A stretch of DNA of 64,000 nucleotides from Sulfolobus islandicus Y.N.15.51 (GCF_000022485.1 NC_012623.1:310001-374000), one strand, 5' to 3'. Positions 16,323 to 26,670 are shown, counted from the stretch's first letter. Numbers and translations: made by a program. The notes: a model not told the origin generated them from the letters alone.

Positions 16323-17316
16323 CTATGCTTTTCAATTTAGGTAATTGAGATTTACAAACTGACATTGCCAAATTACACCTCGGGTTAAATGGACAACCTT
16401 GAGGTAGTTCAAATATATTTGGAGGAAATCCTGGTATTGAAGATATTTTACCCTTCCCTTTGAAGTAATTGGGTATTGATGCGACTAGTCCCTTAGTATA
16501 TGGATTAAGGGGGTTCTTAAGTATTTCCTCGGAACTAGCTTCCTCCATGACAATTCCTCCATACATAACAATTACCTTATCACTGATTTGGCTCACTAAT
16601 GTAATGTCATGACTTATGAAGATAATCGACGATTTATATTCTTCCTTTAGTTCTAATAACATTTTCAATACTTGTGCTTGAGTTATTACATCTAAGGCTG
16701 TTGTAGGTTCATCAGCTATGAGTAGTTTAGGTTTTAATAGATAAGCCATCGCTATCATTATTCTCTGTCTTTCCCCTCCAGAAAGTTGATGCGGATATTT
16801 ATCTAGAATCTCATCAGGGTTTCTGAAACCAACTTTCTTTAGGGATTCTATTAGTTGCTTCTCATCTCTAACTATCTCACTTTTATTTACTTTACCGATA
16901 AACCAGTGGCTTAAGGTATTAACACTATTTTCATTGGGTCTGTTCTTTATTATTTCTACCAATTGCTCCTTAACTTTTATTGTAGGATTTAAGCTTGTCA
17001 TGGGGTCTTGAAATATCATAAAGATCCCCCTTTTGCCTCTGAACCTATAGAAATCACTTTTGTTTATCTTAGCTAGATCCGTCTCTTCGAAAATGATTTT
17101 ACCCTTTTCAACCTTTGCATTATTAGGCAGTAAACCTATTATGGAGTGACCTAAGGTTGATTTTCCAGAACCGCTTTCACCAACGATACCTACGACCTGA
17201 TTGTAATTGACCTCTAAACTCACTCCTCTCACTGCATACGCAGATTTATTCCCCTTGTAGTAAGTTATCCACAAATTCTCCAATGATAGTAATTTATTAG
17301 ACATTTGTCCTTTCAC
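16285..17316 (-). CDS. Opp/Dpp-type ABC transporter ATP-binding protein (OppD-like)
   Basis: The 343-residue ATPase has Walker A GESGSGKSTLG (about residues 42-52), signature LSGGERQRI (about 175) and Walker B LLIADEPTTALD (about 197). The oligopeptide-transporter C-terminal domain has the Cys set CPFNPRCNLA and ACHLY. A lysine/asparagine-rich insert of about 35 residues precedes the signature. It overlaps the permease gene before it by 20 nt and the OppF-like gene after it by 38 nt, indicating translational coupling. Confidence 0.92.
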   Translation of the reverse strand: MKGQMSNKLLSLENLWITYYKGNKSAYAVRGVSLEVNYNQVVGIVGESGSGKSTLGHSIIGLLPNNAKVEKGKIIFEETDLAKINKSDFYRFRGKRGIFMIFQDPMTSLNPTIKVKEQLVEIIKNRPNENSVNTLSHWFIGKVNKSEIVRDEKQLIESLKKVGFRNPDEILDKYPHQLSGGERQRIMIAMAYLLKPKLLIADEPTTALDVITQAQVLKMLLELKEEYKSSIIFISHDITLVSQISDKVIVMYGGIVMEEASSEEILKNPLNPYTKGLVASIPNYFKGKGKISSIPGFPPNIFELPQGCPFNPRCNLAMSVCKSQLPKLKSIGESHSVACHLYS

Positions 17317-18160
17317 CTAATCTTGGATCTAATATATCTCTTAACCCATCTCCTGCTAATGAGTAGCCTAAGGCCATTAGCGTTATGATTATTGCGGGAA
17401 ATATTGATGACCACCAGTTTTGTGGAAGTGCCGAGAGGCCATCATAGACCATTCTCCCCAGTTCCGGAGTGGGCGGTGGAGCTCCTAATCCGAAGAACGC
17501 TAAAATGGAGTAATTTAATATTATTGTGCCCATATCCAACGTAGTATAGACTAATAATAGGGAGACTAGGTGTGGGATTATATGCTTTTTTATTATCTGA
17601 AAATTATTTAGCCCAGCTACCTTAGCTAAGGTTATATATTGCATGTTCTTTACTTGCAAGATTTGTGCTCTTACTAACCTAGCGTAAATCGGCCAATTTA
17701 CAATAGCCAAGGCCAACGCACTTAAGTAAAGTCTTAGTGATAGATGGGTACTCCCTAAGATCTCACTTATGGCCAAGGCTAATAATATTCCTGGAAATGC
17801 TAAGAATATATCTGTAATTCTCATTAGAGCCTCATCCAATAGTCCACCGAAGTATCCGCTTAAAATCCCTATGATTGTACCTATGAGCATCGAGATACCT
17901 ACGATTAGGAAAGGTATTGAGAAGTCTATACGTAAAGCCGTCAAAGATCTAGTAAAAACATCTCTACCTTCTTGGTCCGTACCGAAGACGTGATTGGAAG
18001 AGGGAGGTAAGTTAGCTTGGCTGAAATTGAGTTGATTTGGATTATAGGGTGTTAATATGTGTAAATCAGCTGTAGAAATTATTGTTAAGACTAAGAAGGA
18101 GAGAATAATAATCAGTCCTACGGTTAGGTTCATATTTTTGGTTATATCCTTTAGGTTCAT
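17297..18160 (-). CDS. Opp/Dpp-type ABC transporter permease (DppC-like)
   Basis: The 287-residue permease has six predicted helices. An extracellular loop contains the family-typical FGTDQEGRDVFTR (about residues 58-70), and the EAA-type cytoplasmic loop is seen as ALAIVNWPIYARLVRAQ and AKVAGLNNFQII (about 155-190). It pairs with the DppB-like permease, whose gene end overlaps its start by 4 nt. Typical length, no defects. Confidence 0.92.
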   Translation of the reverse strand: MNLKDITKNMNLTVGLIIILSFLVLTIISTADLHILTPYNPNQLNFSQANLPPSSNHVFGTDQEGRDVFTRSLTALRIDFSIPFLIVGISMLIGTIIGILSGYFGGLLDEALMRITDIFLAFPGILLALAISEILGSTHLSLRLYLSALALAIVNWPIYARLVRAQILQVKNMQYITLAKVAGLNNFQIIKKHIIPHLVSLLLVYTTLDMGTIILNYSILAFFGLGAPPPTPELGRMVYDGLSALPQNWWSSIFPAIIITLMALGYSLAGDGLRDILDPRLGERTNV

Positions 18161-19218
18161 AGTGCTTCCCTTATCCTAGGATCTAATAATGCATAGGAAA
18201 TGTCTGCGACGAGATTCGATATTACAACTACAATTGTTATCACAACTGTAGCTGCTATTAACGTTGGTGTATCTAAGTTTAGTAAGCTTTCAGCTACTAA
18301 ATAACCAATTCCGTAGTAGTTGAAAATGGTCTCCACTACTAAGCTTCCCTGCATTAGACCAGCAAAAATTACACTTATAAGCGTTATAGAGGATAGTAGC
18401 GCATTCCTTAACGCATGCCTCGTTATTACTATTCTCTCTTTTAGACCTTTAGCTCTAGCAGTCTTTATATAGTCAGTATTTAAGACTTCAAGCATTGAGT
18501 TTCTAGTGAGCCTAACTATTCCTCCAAAGCCGAATAGTGTGAGGGCTAAAGCTGGTAATATGGAATGATCTAAAGCAGATACGAAAGCCGGAATATCACC
18601 CACAAGTAATGAATTCAAAATTGGCATGTTATCTATGAACCAGAAATAATATTTATGCCCTCCTATTTGAATGTAAAACTTGCTCTCATGTAAGGCTAGG
18701 ATTGGATTCATATAATATGAAGAAGGGAATACGTGAAAGTAATAGGAAAGGATTAGGAGTAATAATAATGCTACTATAAATGGGGGTGCACTTCTTGTTA
18801 TAGTATATACTACTCTTATTGAGTTATCTAATAGACCATTGGGTTTCAAAGCGGATAAGATTCCTAGTGATATTTCGAGAATTATCTTTAGGATTAAGGC
18901 GATAATTGCTAATTCTATTGTAACTGGTAAGTATTCCTCTATCAATGATATAACTGGGGTTTGATATAATGGTGATATTCCCCATTTTCCAGTAAAGAAA
19001 TTGCCTAAATAATAGTAAAGCTGGATATACCAAGGTTGATTTAAATGATAAAGCTCGGTTACGATTTGGATTTGTTCTGGTGAGGCTTCTGGGCCCGCCC
19101 AAACTGATGCTGGATTAGGAGCTGCGATATTGGCTAAATAAAAAACTATAATAAGTTCAGCCATTATTACTAAGAAAGCCTCAATAGCTCTCTTAATCAA
19201 GAATTTATAAGAAATCAT
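18157..19218 (-). CDS. Opp/Dpp-type ABC transporter permease (DppB-like)
   Basis: The 353-residue permease has an N-terminal helix, a periplasmic-type loop with LYHLNQPWYIQLYYYLGNF, and the EAA loop RLTRNSMLEVLNTDYIKTARAKGL (split: RLTRNSMLEVL about residue 245, then TARAKGLKE), characteristic of DppB. It forms the translocation pore with the DppC-like partner. It follows the binding-protein gene by 26 nt and overlaps the next gene by 4 nt. Confidence 0.92.
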   Translation of the reverse strand: MISYKFLIKRAIEAFLVIMAELIIVFYLANIAAPNPASVWAGPEASPEQIQIVTELYHLNQPWYIQLYYYLGNFFTGKWGISPLYQTPVISLIEEYLPVTIELAIIALILKIILEISLGILSALKPNGLLDNSIRVVYTITRSAPPFIVALLLLLILSYYFHVFPSSYYMNPILALHESKFYIQIGGHKYYFWFIDNMPILNSLLVGDIPAFVSALDHSILPALALTLFGFGGIVRLTRNSMLEVLNTDYIKTARAKGLKERIVITRHALRNALLSSITLISVIFAGLMQGSLVVETIFNYYGIGYLVAESLLNLDTPTLIAATVVITIVVVISNLVADISYALLDPRIREAL

Positions 19219-19244
19219 ATTGAAATTTACACCCCACTATCTTT

Positions 19245-21302
19245 TCAGTATAAGTCAGCATAGAATAACCCATCTAATCCGGGGCTATACCAGAATCCAT
19301 GAATACTTGACGATGCTACCGTATAGGCTAAAAAGTCATCTAACCATACATACTGTGCTTGTGCTAAGGTTAGTAAAGTTATTTCATTATATATATGCTG
19401 TAATTGCTGGGGGTTATTGGTTCTTACAGCCTCTACGATTAACTGATTAATCGTACTATTATCTACGAAAGCTGGATTTCCGTGGTGTAATCTAGCTTGA
19501 GACAGTAAGTATATTGCTGGGTCTATGGGGCTGAGCACTGGAGGGAAGTTACCGGCTAATTGGAAGGCAGGATATGCTGATGAATTGGGTGGATTTATAT
19601 ACGATTCTACTATTGTTACCGCGGATTCAGGATTTAGCTGAACTGTTATTCCTATTTGAGCTAGCTGTTGTTGAACCAGTAATGCCTCATCTTGTAGAGC
19701 TGTACTACCAGTTTGATATGTTAAGGTAATTGTTGGGAAAGGTTTTCCATTTGGATTTACTGTAGTTCCATTAGGTAGTGTTAATTTGAATCCTGCTTCT
19801 TCTAGTAGTTGTATTGAAAGGGAGGGATTATACGTATAACCTATTATTGATGAGTTATAGTATGGTAATGATGGATCTAAAGGTCCAACATAGTTTATTG
19901 CAAAACCCTTATAGACTTGTTGTTGAATTTGTACAGGGTTTATTGCATGTGATATGGCCAATCTTACTGCTGTTATGTTAAATGGGTATTGATATGCATC
20001 TATTGCCAAGAAGTCTATTTGTGCTGAAGGCCCCCAAATATAAATTGTCACATTACCACTGGTATAGGTTGTTGGGAACGTCTTTCCATTAACCAGATTC
20101 TGAAGTTGTTGCACACCAGAGCTACCTATTAGCTCCTGTAAGTTTATCACGTCAATCTGCGAAATTTGTGCCTTCTCTTGCTGTAAGTCTAATATTCTTA
20201 CTGCCTCGTTAGTTTGATAATCTATAATTATCGTCTTAATCTTAGGTGTCTCCAACATCGGATTTAGATCTTTTGTAGGGACTTTACTTGCCCAATAGTT
20301 AGGACTAGCATTTAGCACTACGTAAGACCCTCCTATTGGAGTTTCCAGAATATAGGGTCCAGAGCCTAAAGCATGAGTGGAAAGATAAGTATTAGAAGTA
20401 TCAATTTGAACTCCGCCATTCTCATCAACAAAAACTGGATTTACTATAGCCCCAGTACTTGTGGAAAGCGCAGCTAGAAATGCTGAATATGGGTAATCTA
20501 AATTAAACTCTACGGTATATGGATCGATAACTACTACTGCCTGATGAGGATATGACATTACCTTCTGAATTGTGGTATTGCTTACATTAAAATGGGATAA
20601 AATATATGCCAAATCATATGCAGCTTGTTCCATCGCAATAGTTTTATTTGACGAAAAATTATATCCAGCATACTCTAATGCTTGTAGTATGCCATTAGGT
20701 AGCATTATTGTACCGTATTTCCCGTTGGGTAATTTTCCTACAAAACCAAGACCATTATTAACAGCTAAAGCTTGACTAGTATAAATTGATATACCTAAAT
20801 TAATAAGCATCGTCCTGTATATTGAAAACCATACATCTGTAGCGTTAAGAGGATTACCATTACTGAAAGTAATAAAGGGCCATAGATGGAAGATATAAGT
20901 AGTACCATTGTTCTCTACAGTCCAATTTTCTGCCAAAACTCCAATAAAGGAAGATGTATTAGTCCCATTATAAAATACTAAAGTTTGATAAACATTCTGA
21001 ATAATTTCTCCACCTGCTATATCATAGCTACTTGCCGGATCTACACTTACTGGTGTTGCAGCTTCTTCCACGGTAATACTAGAAGGTATTGAAACGCTAT
21101 TAGGAGGAGATGTTGAGGAAGATGTTGATGGTAGGGTAGTTGTAGAGATAATACTAGAAGAAGTTGTAGTAGTGCTTATATTATTACTAGATGGGTGATT
21201 ACCTAATAATACTCCAACAGCTATTCCAATTACAACAATTACAACAACAATTATTGCTATAAAGGTTCTACTTAAGCCCTTAAATGCCTTACGAGACTTC
21301 AT
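19245..21302 (-). CDS. Extracellular solute-binding protein, family 5 (OppA-like)
   Basis: The 685-residue binding protein is the first gene of the transporter operon. The N-terminus has a basic stretch, then FKG followed by LSRTFIAIIVVVIVVIG (about residues 9-27). That looks like a class III (prepilin-type) signal cut by PibD after the glycine, rather than a classical signal. A Ser/Thr-rich linker (about 38-72) follows, then the SBP_bac_5 domain (VEEAATPVSVDPASSYD onwards). Related Sulfolobus systems import oligosaccharides or peptides; the ligand is not readable from sequence. Confidence 0.88.
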   Translation of the reverse strand: MKSRKAFKGLSRTFIAIIVVVIVVIGIAVGVLLGNHPSSNNISTTTTSSSIISTTTLPSTSSSTSPPNSVSIPSSITVEEAATPVSVDPASSYDIAGGEIIQNVYQTLVFYNGTNTSSFIGVLAENWTVENNGTTYIFHLWPFITFSNGNPLNATDVWFSIYRTMLINLGISIYTSQALAVNNGLGFVGKLPNGKYGTIMLPNGILQALEYAGYNFSSNKTIAMEQAAYDLAYILSHFNVSNTTIQKVMSYPHQAVVVIDPYTVEFNLDYPYSAFLAALSTSTGAIVNPVFVDENGGVQIDTSNTYLSTHALGSGPYILETPIGGSYVVLNASPNYWASKVPTKDLNPMLETPKIKTIIIDYQTNEAVRILDLQQEKAQISQIDVINLQELIGSSGVQQLQNLVNGKTFPTTYTSGNVTIYIWGPSAQIDFLAIDAYQYPFNITAVRLAISHAINPVQIQQQVYKGFAINYVGPLDPSLPYYNSSIIGYTYNPSLSIQLLEEAGFKLTLPNGTTVNPNGKPFPTITLTYQTGSTALQDEALLVQQQLAQIGITVQLNPESAVTIVESYINPPNSSAYPAFQLAGNFPPVLSPIDPAIYLLSQARLHHGNPAFVDNSTINQLIVEAVRTNNPQQLQHIYNEITLLTLAQAQYVWLDDFLAYTVASSSIHGFWYSPGLDGLFYADLY

Positions 21303-21797
21303 AAGAGATTTATCTCCAAAAGTAATAAAAAAGCCTTATTTAGTTCATCTTAAAAAACTTTTTAATTTTAAAGGATCTTAGTTAAATTATTTAAAATACT
21401 ATTGTAGGAAACTTTCTATGTTCTTTCGTTAGTGTTTATCATGAATTTATATAGAGAAAGGTAAAACTCCTATAATAAACATAAGAAAGCCCGATTAGAG
21501 ATAAAAACTCTTTAATTACTTTTAAATGGGACTACCAATAGCTAAACAAACTTCTTAACGCAATATTCAATGAAGTTAAATGGATAGAATTGCCTAGTAG
21601 ATTGATACTATAGGATTAAATTTAAAATATTTTACCGTTATGTTATCTCGTTAGAGAAAACAGTAGTACTAAATTTTAGGTATATAAAGATATCTATTTC
21701 TAATATCACTACTCCTATATTGATGAATGTCATCGCAATATTTAGTCCGATGATAGTGGTTTACCATACCTTTATGAGACGAATTCAAACTTATTCG
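21303..21797. other. AT-rich intergenic region upstream of the ABC transporter operon
   Basis: It holds the promoter for the binding-protein gene (AT-rich with several T-A tracts just before 21302). Otherwise I see no gene, repeat or RNA structure in about 500 bp. Confidence 0.4.
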
Positions 21798-22379
21798 TTA
21801 TTTGCTCCAAACAAAGAATGAAAATCCGTTCTCCTCTCCATACCAATCTAATTTGAATTTATGTTCCAAATCCTTCTTTATTTTGCCTCTAAATACTAAA
21901 GTATCGATAACTACAAACTTTCCTTTCTCTTTTAACACTCTATAAACCTCATCACTTATCTTAACTCTACCGTCTTTACCAATATTTGATAGAAACATTA
22001 CACTATATACAGAGTCGAAATAAGTATCTTGATATGATAAAGTGAATTGATCTTTAAACTCTCCTAACATTATCCTAGCTTTATCAATCTCAATATTCCT
22101 AATTAAATCATCTCTAGAGACCTTTTTCCAATCATCGACTGCGTGAAATTCCGCATCACTCATCAATCTTGATAAGATCACTGTAATTAGGCCATTTCCA
22201 CAAGCTAAATCTAAAATCTTTTTTCCATCTCTTATTAATGGATACAGTCTCCTAGCAAGGTAAATCATCTCGTCAATGGATATCCCCATTCTCATTAGTG
22301 GCTTATATCTAGTGTCAACATTTTCTATTGTAATTCCAATTCTCATGAATTCTGGATGGGTATTGTTAAACATGCTCAT
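21798..22379 (-). CDS. Class I SAM-dependent methyltransferase
   Basis: The 193-residue protein has the Rossmann-type motif I ILDLACGNGLITVI (about residues 53-66), an acidic motif II (HAVDD, about 79-83), SYQDTYFDSVYSVMFLS (motif IV, about 115-130) and a post-motif strand GKFVVIDTLVF. The substrate cannot be inferred. It diverges from the DUF929 gene 30 bp away, so they share a promoter region. Confidence 0.78.
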   Translation of the reverse strand: MSMFNNTHPEFMRIGITIENVDTRYKPLMRMGISIDEMIYLARRLYPLIRDGKKILDLACGNGLITVILSRLMSDAEFHAVDDWKKVSRDDLIRNIEIDKARIMLGEFKDQFTLSYQDTYFDSVYSVMFLSNIGKDGRVKISDEVYRVLKEKGKFVVIDTLVFRGKIKKDLEHKFKLDWYGEENGFSFFVWSK

Positions 22380-22410
22380 TGGATAACTTCTCTCTACGTA
22401 TAAAATAAAG

Positions 22411-23173
22411 ATGACTACTAATGATTTAGGAAAAATTTTTAGACGTATGTTAGTATTATTATTAATGAATAGAAGAAATTTAATTACAGCAATAATAGGA
22501 ATTATTGTAATAATAACTGGAGTTATTGCATATGTTACTCATTTTGTAGTGTCTGCTCAACATATTCCTGCGGGGAAATTCATTAAGATAAGTAATGTTG
22601 ACTTAGCCCCAAAGGGTAAGGTGATAATAGTGGAGCAGTCTTGGTATGGCTGTCCAGTAGGTGCTGCGGCATCTTGGGCAATATATGATTTTTTGCAACA
22701 TTATGGCAATTTAAGCTATAAACTATGGTACTCTGACCCATACCGTACCCCAGCTAATATTCCAGGGTTATTATTCACTAATTTTACGAGTAATTCTATA
22801 GTAGATTTTTATATAGCATACGTTTATAATGAGTATTTAAATGCCTCATACAATGGAACGCCTATACCTCAAAACGAGTTAGTTCCGGTTGGTGAACAGA
22901 TAATTAAAGAGGAATATACGCAAATGGGTGCCCTCTCAAGTAGTCCATTACATTATCCAATACGAAACGCAAGTACCAATACAGCAGTATGGAGAGCCTT
23001 CAGCGTTTTATGGCAAACTATCGCACTTAAATTTTGCAATACTAATCTCTGGTCCGAATGGTACTTACATTGTGACTACACCGATAGTTAATCCTATAGT
23101 TCTTGAAGGGTATACGCCAAGTTACGTTCTCAATAATTTAGACCAGTTTCCACAAATAGTTCAAGCATCTTAA
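22411..23173 (+). pseudogene. DUF929-family membrane-anchored protein, frameshifted
   Basis: The first frame (ATG 22411) has one membrane helix (residues about 20-50) and then EQSWYGCPVGAAASWAIYDF, the signature Cys region of Sulfolobales DUF929 proteins, a thioredoxin-like group of unknown role. Near 22925 (CAAATGGGTGCCC) the family sequence moves to the +1 frame and continues as PSQVVHYIIQYETQV to the stop at 23173. The combined length of about 253 residues is normal. It is either a recent pseudogene or a sequencing error of one base. Confidence 0.7.
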
Positions 23174-23300
23174 ATGATACAAAATACCATATTAGAAGCT
23201 GCGGGACCATTGGCTGGAGAGTGCCCAACAATTTTTTAAAAAATAACTTTTTTATATTTAAATAGAAAAATTATTTTTAGTTGCTCACTAGCTTTTCCCC

Positions 23301-23510
23301 TTAAATTTCCTTTCTAAGTTCAATTATACTATTTAATATTCTTCTGGTCTCTGTTTGCCCTTCGATTGACATTTTATCTATGTTTTCAACTACGTAATCT
23401 ATTAATTCTTCCACTCTATCACAAGCTTCACAGTCTATACATCTTTTACATTCCTCTGAAAGAGATAAAATTTGAGAATATATTTTCTTCAAGTCAACAA
23501 CATTCATCAA
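23301..23510 (-). CDS. Small cysteine-cluster protein, 69 residues
   Basis: Family not recognised. A four-Cys cluster CKRCIDCEAC (about residues 17-26) sits between two helices and could bind zinc or an iron-sulfur cluster. The rest is charged and helical. It diverges from the antiporter gene across a 60-bp promoter region with TATA-like elements. Confidence 0.55.
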   Translation of the reverse strand: MMNVVDLKKIYSQILSLSEECKRCIDCEACDRVEELIDYVVENIDKMSIEGQTETRRILNSIIELRKEI

Positions 23511-23572
23511 ATATATAATATTCTCTCGGTAGTAAATAAACTTTTAATTTCTCCTAAGGAGTTTGTTGTTTG

Positions 23573-25351
23573 ATGGATTATGCATTACTGAGCTTAATGC
23601 TACTTTTTACCTTACTACTTGCATTCATCTTAACTAGGTTAAAGGTCTCACCAGTTATTGCCTACCTCTTAGGTGGGTTAATTGCTTTCAATTATTTTCA
23701 TTTTGATTTTAACTCCTCATATTTTGAAATACTGAACTTCCTAGCCTTAAACTTGTTGGCATTTGAGATTGGTACGTCCTTCGATATTTCAAGAGCTAAG
23801 GAGTTATTTAGAAGGGCTATAGGAATTGCATTAACCGAGTTAATACTCATCTTGTTAATCTCTTATTTCATTGGCCTTTATTTACTCCATCTAGATCCCT
23901 TTGATTCACTATTTCTCGTAATGGCCTCCATAGATACTAGTACTTCCATTCTATACAAGATAGCTGGGAATAAACTTGCCAAGAATGATAGGGATTTGTT
24001 AATAGCAGTTGCCTCAGTAGAGGATGTTGAAGTTTTCTTCTTATATTCTGTTGCGATAGCCATTAACGGTTACTTTAACTTTTTTAGAACATTTTTCGTA
24101 GTCCTAGAAGTTTTTATAGCTTCCCTAATAATTTACGCGTTTGCAAAGTATTTTCTAACCGGATTATCAATATTTAGGCTCACTAGTTTGGAAGATGAGA
24201 GCATTTTGATATTATTGCCAATAGTTCTAGTATTTGTATTTGAGTACATTTCTCAAGTTACTCAAGTTCCAACTACCTTAACCATGATCCTTGCTGGTAT
24301 AGCTTTTTCATCAATAAGTGGTAGTGATAAGATAATAAAATATACTGCACCCATAAGGGAGTTTGCTTTGATCTTCTTTTTCTTGTCAGTAGGGAGTTAT
24401 CTGAAAATTACCACGGCCATAACTACGTTTATTCTAATATCCTTCATAATTCTTGTAATAAAGTATTTTTCATTCAGTACGGCATCTTGGGTTACTGGGA
24501 CTACTTTCGTTAAGGCGTTTACTAATGGCTTGTACATGTTGCCATTAAGCGAATTTGGAATAATAGTATCGTTAGAGGCAATGCAACAAGGTGTGAATAT
24601 TGCCATAGTCTACTACATCTCGGTAGTAGTAGTATTAGTGTCCTCAATCATTGCATCAATTTTAGCTGTAAGAGTAAACGTTCTTCAAAGAATTATTGGA
24701 ATAGTTTATTCCCAATCATACTTTTTGAGACAGCTTGACTCCACGATGGTATGGCTTAACAAGACGCTTAACGCAAATCTCTCACCAATATTGAGATCAG
24801 TGGTGTTTAGGGGATTTGTGAAGATGTTTCTATATTTAATTCTACCTTATGTACTATTTCCTATTATAAACAGTCTAGTAACGAGTATAATAGATCCCAT
24901 AAATAATTTAATTCTACAATATGTGCTTTACGCAGGAGAAATATCCATTGCCCTTTTCCTCCTATATTTATTTCTGTCACAAGGATCACGATTATATTCT
25001 ACAATCAATAATCAAATTTTAGTTAAGATAACCAAGGTAAGGAGTAGACTATTTAGGGAGTTCTGGTTTGGACTAACTTCATTCTCTTCAACCTTCTATA
25101 GTGTAATACTTACTGTCGTCTATATTACTTTCGAAATAATTCCTCTACTATACAACTTCCCCATAAGACTTATATTCATCCCTCTCCTAGTAAGCTTATA
25201 CTTTATATATAGATATAGGGTTCCTCCCATAACCTTTACGCGTATAAGTAATAAAAATGGAGAGGAATTAGTAAAGCTTACTGTAAAAGTTATCAAAAGA
25301 ATGAGAAAAAAGAGGAGGCCCAAGGGAATATCAAGAATAATACATAGTTAA
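23573..25351 (+). CDS. Kef-type cation/proton antiporter (CPA2 family)
   Basis: The 592-residue membrane protein starts at ATG 23573 rather than the adjacent TTG at 23570, because AAGGAG lies at about 23556-23561. About 13 helices are visible. LTRLKVSPVIAYLLGGLIA (about residues 20-40) and FEIGTSFDIS (about 65-75) match the Na+/H+ exchanger domain. The ion-binding helix 5 equivalent shows ASVEDVEVFFLYSVA (about 143-157), where other members have a conserved Asp. It lacks RCK/TrkA regulatory domains. A role in K+ or pH homeostasis is inferred. Confidence 0.82.
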   Translation: MDYALLSLMLLFTLLLAFILTRLKVSPVIAYLLGGLIAFNYFHFDFNSSYFEILNFLALNLLAFEIGTSFDISRAKELFRRAIGIALTELILILLISYFIGLYLLHLDPFDSLFLVMASIDTSTSILYKIAGNKLAKNDRDLLIAVASVEDVEVFFLYSVAIAINGYFNFFRTFFVVLEVFIASLIIYAFAKYFLTGLSIFRLTSLEDESILILLPIVLVFVFEYISQVTQVPTTLTMILAGIAFSSISGSDKIIKYTAPIREFALIFFFLSVGSYLKITTAITTFILISFIILVIKYFSFSTASWVTGTTFVKAFTNGLYMLPLSEFGIIVSLEAMQQGVNIAIVYYISVVVVLVSSIIASILAVRVNVLQRIIGIVYSQSYFLRQLDSTMVWLNKTLNANLSPILRSVVFRGFVKMFLYLILPYVLFPIINSLVTSIIDPINNLILQYVLYAGEISIALFLLYLFLSQGSRLYSTINNQILVKITKVRSRLFREFWFGLTSFSSTFYSVILTVVYITFEIIPLLYNFPIRLIFIPLLVSLYFIYRYRVPPITFTRISNKNGEELVKLTVKVIKRMRKKRRPKGISRIIHS

Positions 25352-25441
25352 TCTGACATAGGAGATTTTCACGACATTATTACAATTATAATAGATTAAT
25401 GATTAATTACTATCAAGTAATCTCACACTATAACTTTCTTA

Positions 25442-26200
25442 TTATTTAGTCATTCTCCCTGAAATGTTAAATTGTTTTAAACCGCCATTGAGTTTATGGA
25501 GTGAGCTTGATAGATGTTTTAGGAATATTACTGTTATAATTGGAAGGGATACGTAAGCTATAAACACTGCTTGCCATAGCGACGTTGTTAAGAATACCAG
25601 ATTGCTTACTTCTATAGACTCAGCTAGCAAGACTGGTATTGAAACGCAACAGGATGCTCCAGCTATAATACCTATTAGTGGAATGAAGGCAAGATACCCC
25701 AATTTTTTATTTAAGGAGATAAGTGTAACTAAACTAGATGTTACTAAAATAGCTATATAGAGACCCATTGATATACTATATAGAGAAAGGTCAATAACTA
25801 TGTTAGGCGGTATGAAGGCGGTTATGGTTGGGTTAAAAATCAATGATAAACCTAAGTTGGTTAAACTAGGTGAACTGCCAAAGGGAGTACTAAATAGGGA
25901 GACAAAGGCTGTTTGGGGATAGGATAGTGCGGGTTTGTAAATATAAGTTAGCAACTCGACTATAGCTATACTGTAAACTATGTAATGAGTTATTAGATAA
26001 GAGAAGAAAAGACCCCATTTTGTACGTTTCCTTTTATATAATCTCATAACTTGAAGTTCTCCTCTTAATATTGTATTAAAGAGCAAATATGTTAAAAATA
26101 TCCAGAAAGTAACTATTGGGATTAGTTCATTAAATGGGAACATATAAGTTAATACTAGGCTTATGACTATTGGGATTATTGAAAGAAAATATAACTTCAT
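25442..26200 (-). CDS. Uncharacterised polytopic membrane protein
   Basis: 252 residues with about seven hydrophobic helices. A conserved-looking GASCCVSIPVLLAES motif with adjacent cysteines (about residues 190-205) lies in a membrane segment. I do not recognise the family. It follows the small secreted-protein gene (26230-26670) in the same direction, next to the respiratory sox genes; a role in metal or haem delivery to them would be a guess. Confidence 0.55.
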   Translation of the reverse strand: MKLYFLSIIPIVISLVLTYMFPFNELIPIVTFWIFLTYLLFNTILRGELQVMRLYKRKRTKWGLFFSYLITHYIVYSIAIVELLTYIYKPALSYPQTAFVSLFSTPFGSSPSLTNLGLSLIFNPTITAFIPPNIVIDLSLYSISMGLYIAILVTSSLVTLISLNKKLGYLAFIPLIGIIAGASCCVSIPVLLAESIEVSNLVFLTTSLWQAVFIAYVSLPIITVIFLKHLSSSLHKLNGGLKQFNISGRMTK

Positions 26201-26229
26201 AAATAAAAATAAGTGAGAAGGGATTAAAA

Positions 26230-26670
26230 TTATTTTATCAAACTCAACAATTGACTTATGGATGGCATTGAAGTAGAGGCAGTTGCTACATAGCTGATAT
26301 AGTATACCTTACCTCCATTAAGGACATAAAGAGATTCTGAAAGTCCGTGAGAGTAATATGATATTATATTGCTCCCATATTGTTCAATATTTCCTAGAGA
26401 GTTAGCGTAAAAGAAGTTCTGTGCTAGAGAAGAGGATGGGAAGGAGTATTGGGTGATAACCAATACATCTCCTTGAGAATCTATTAAAATTTCGGTCATT
26501 GTATTATTCCCAGTATAATAATTCTGAACACTCCAATTTCCACCTAGAGCCTTACTTACTGCACTAGTTGATATGAAGGGATTCCTTCCAGCGAGAACGC
26601 CAGATGAGAATACTAATAACACTATCACTACTATTACTGTTATTGGTACTATAATTTTACCTTTTTTCAT
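26230..26670 (-). CDS. Small membrane-anchored extracellular protein, unknown function
   Basis: 146 residues with a lysine-rich start and one strong helix (IVPITVIVVIVLLVFSSGVLA, about 5-25; signal or anchor). A Ser/Thr/Asn/Tyr-rich extracellular domain follows, with beta-strand character and possible N-glycosylation sites. No family recognised. It is probably co-transcribed with the membrane protein 29 bp downstream. Confidence 0.55.
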   Translation of the reverse strand: MKKGKIIVPITVIVVIVLLVFSSGVLAGRNPFISTSAVSKALGGNWSVQNYYTGNNTMTEILIDSQGDVLVITQYSFPSSSLAQNFFYANSLGNIEQYGSNIISYYSHGLSESLYVLNGGKVYYISYVATASTSMPSISQLLSLIK

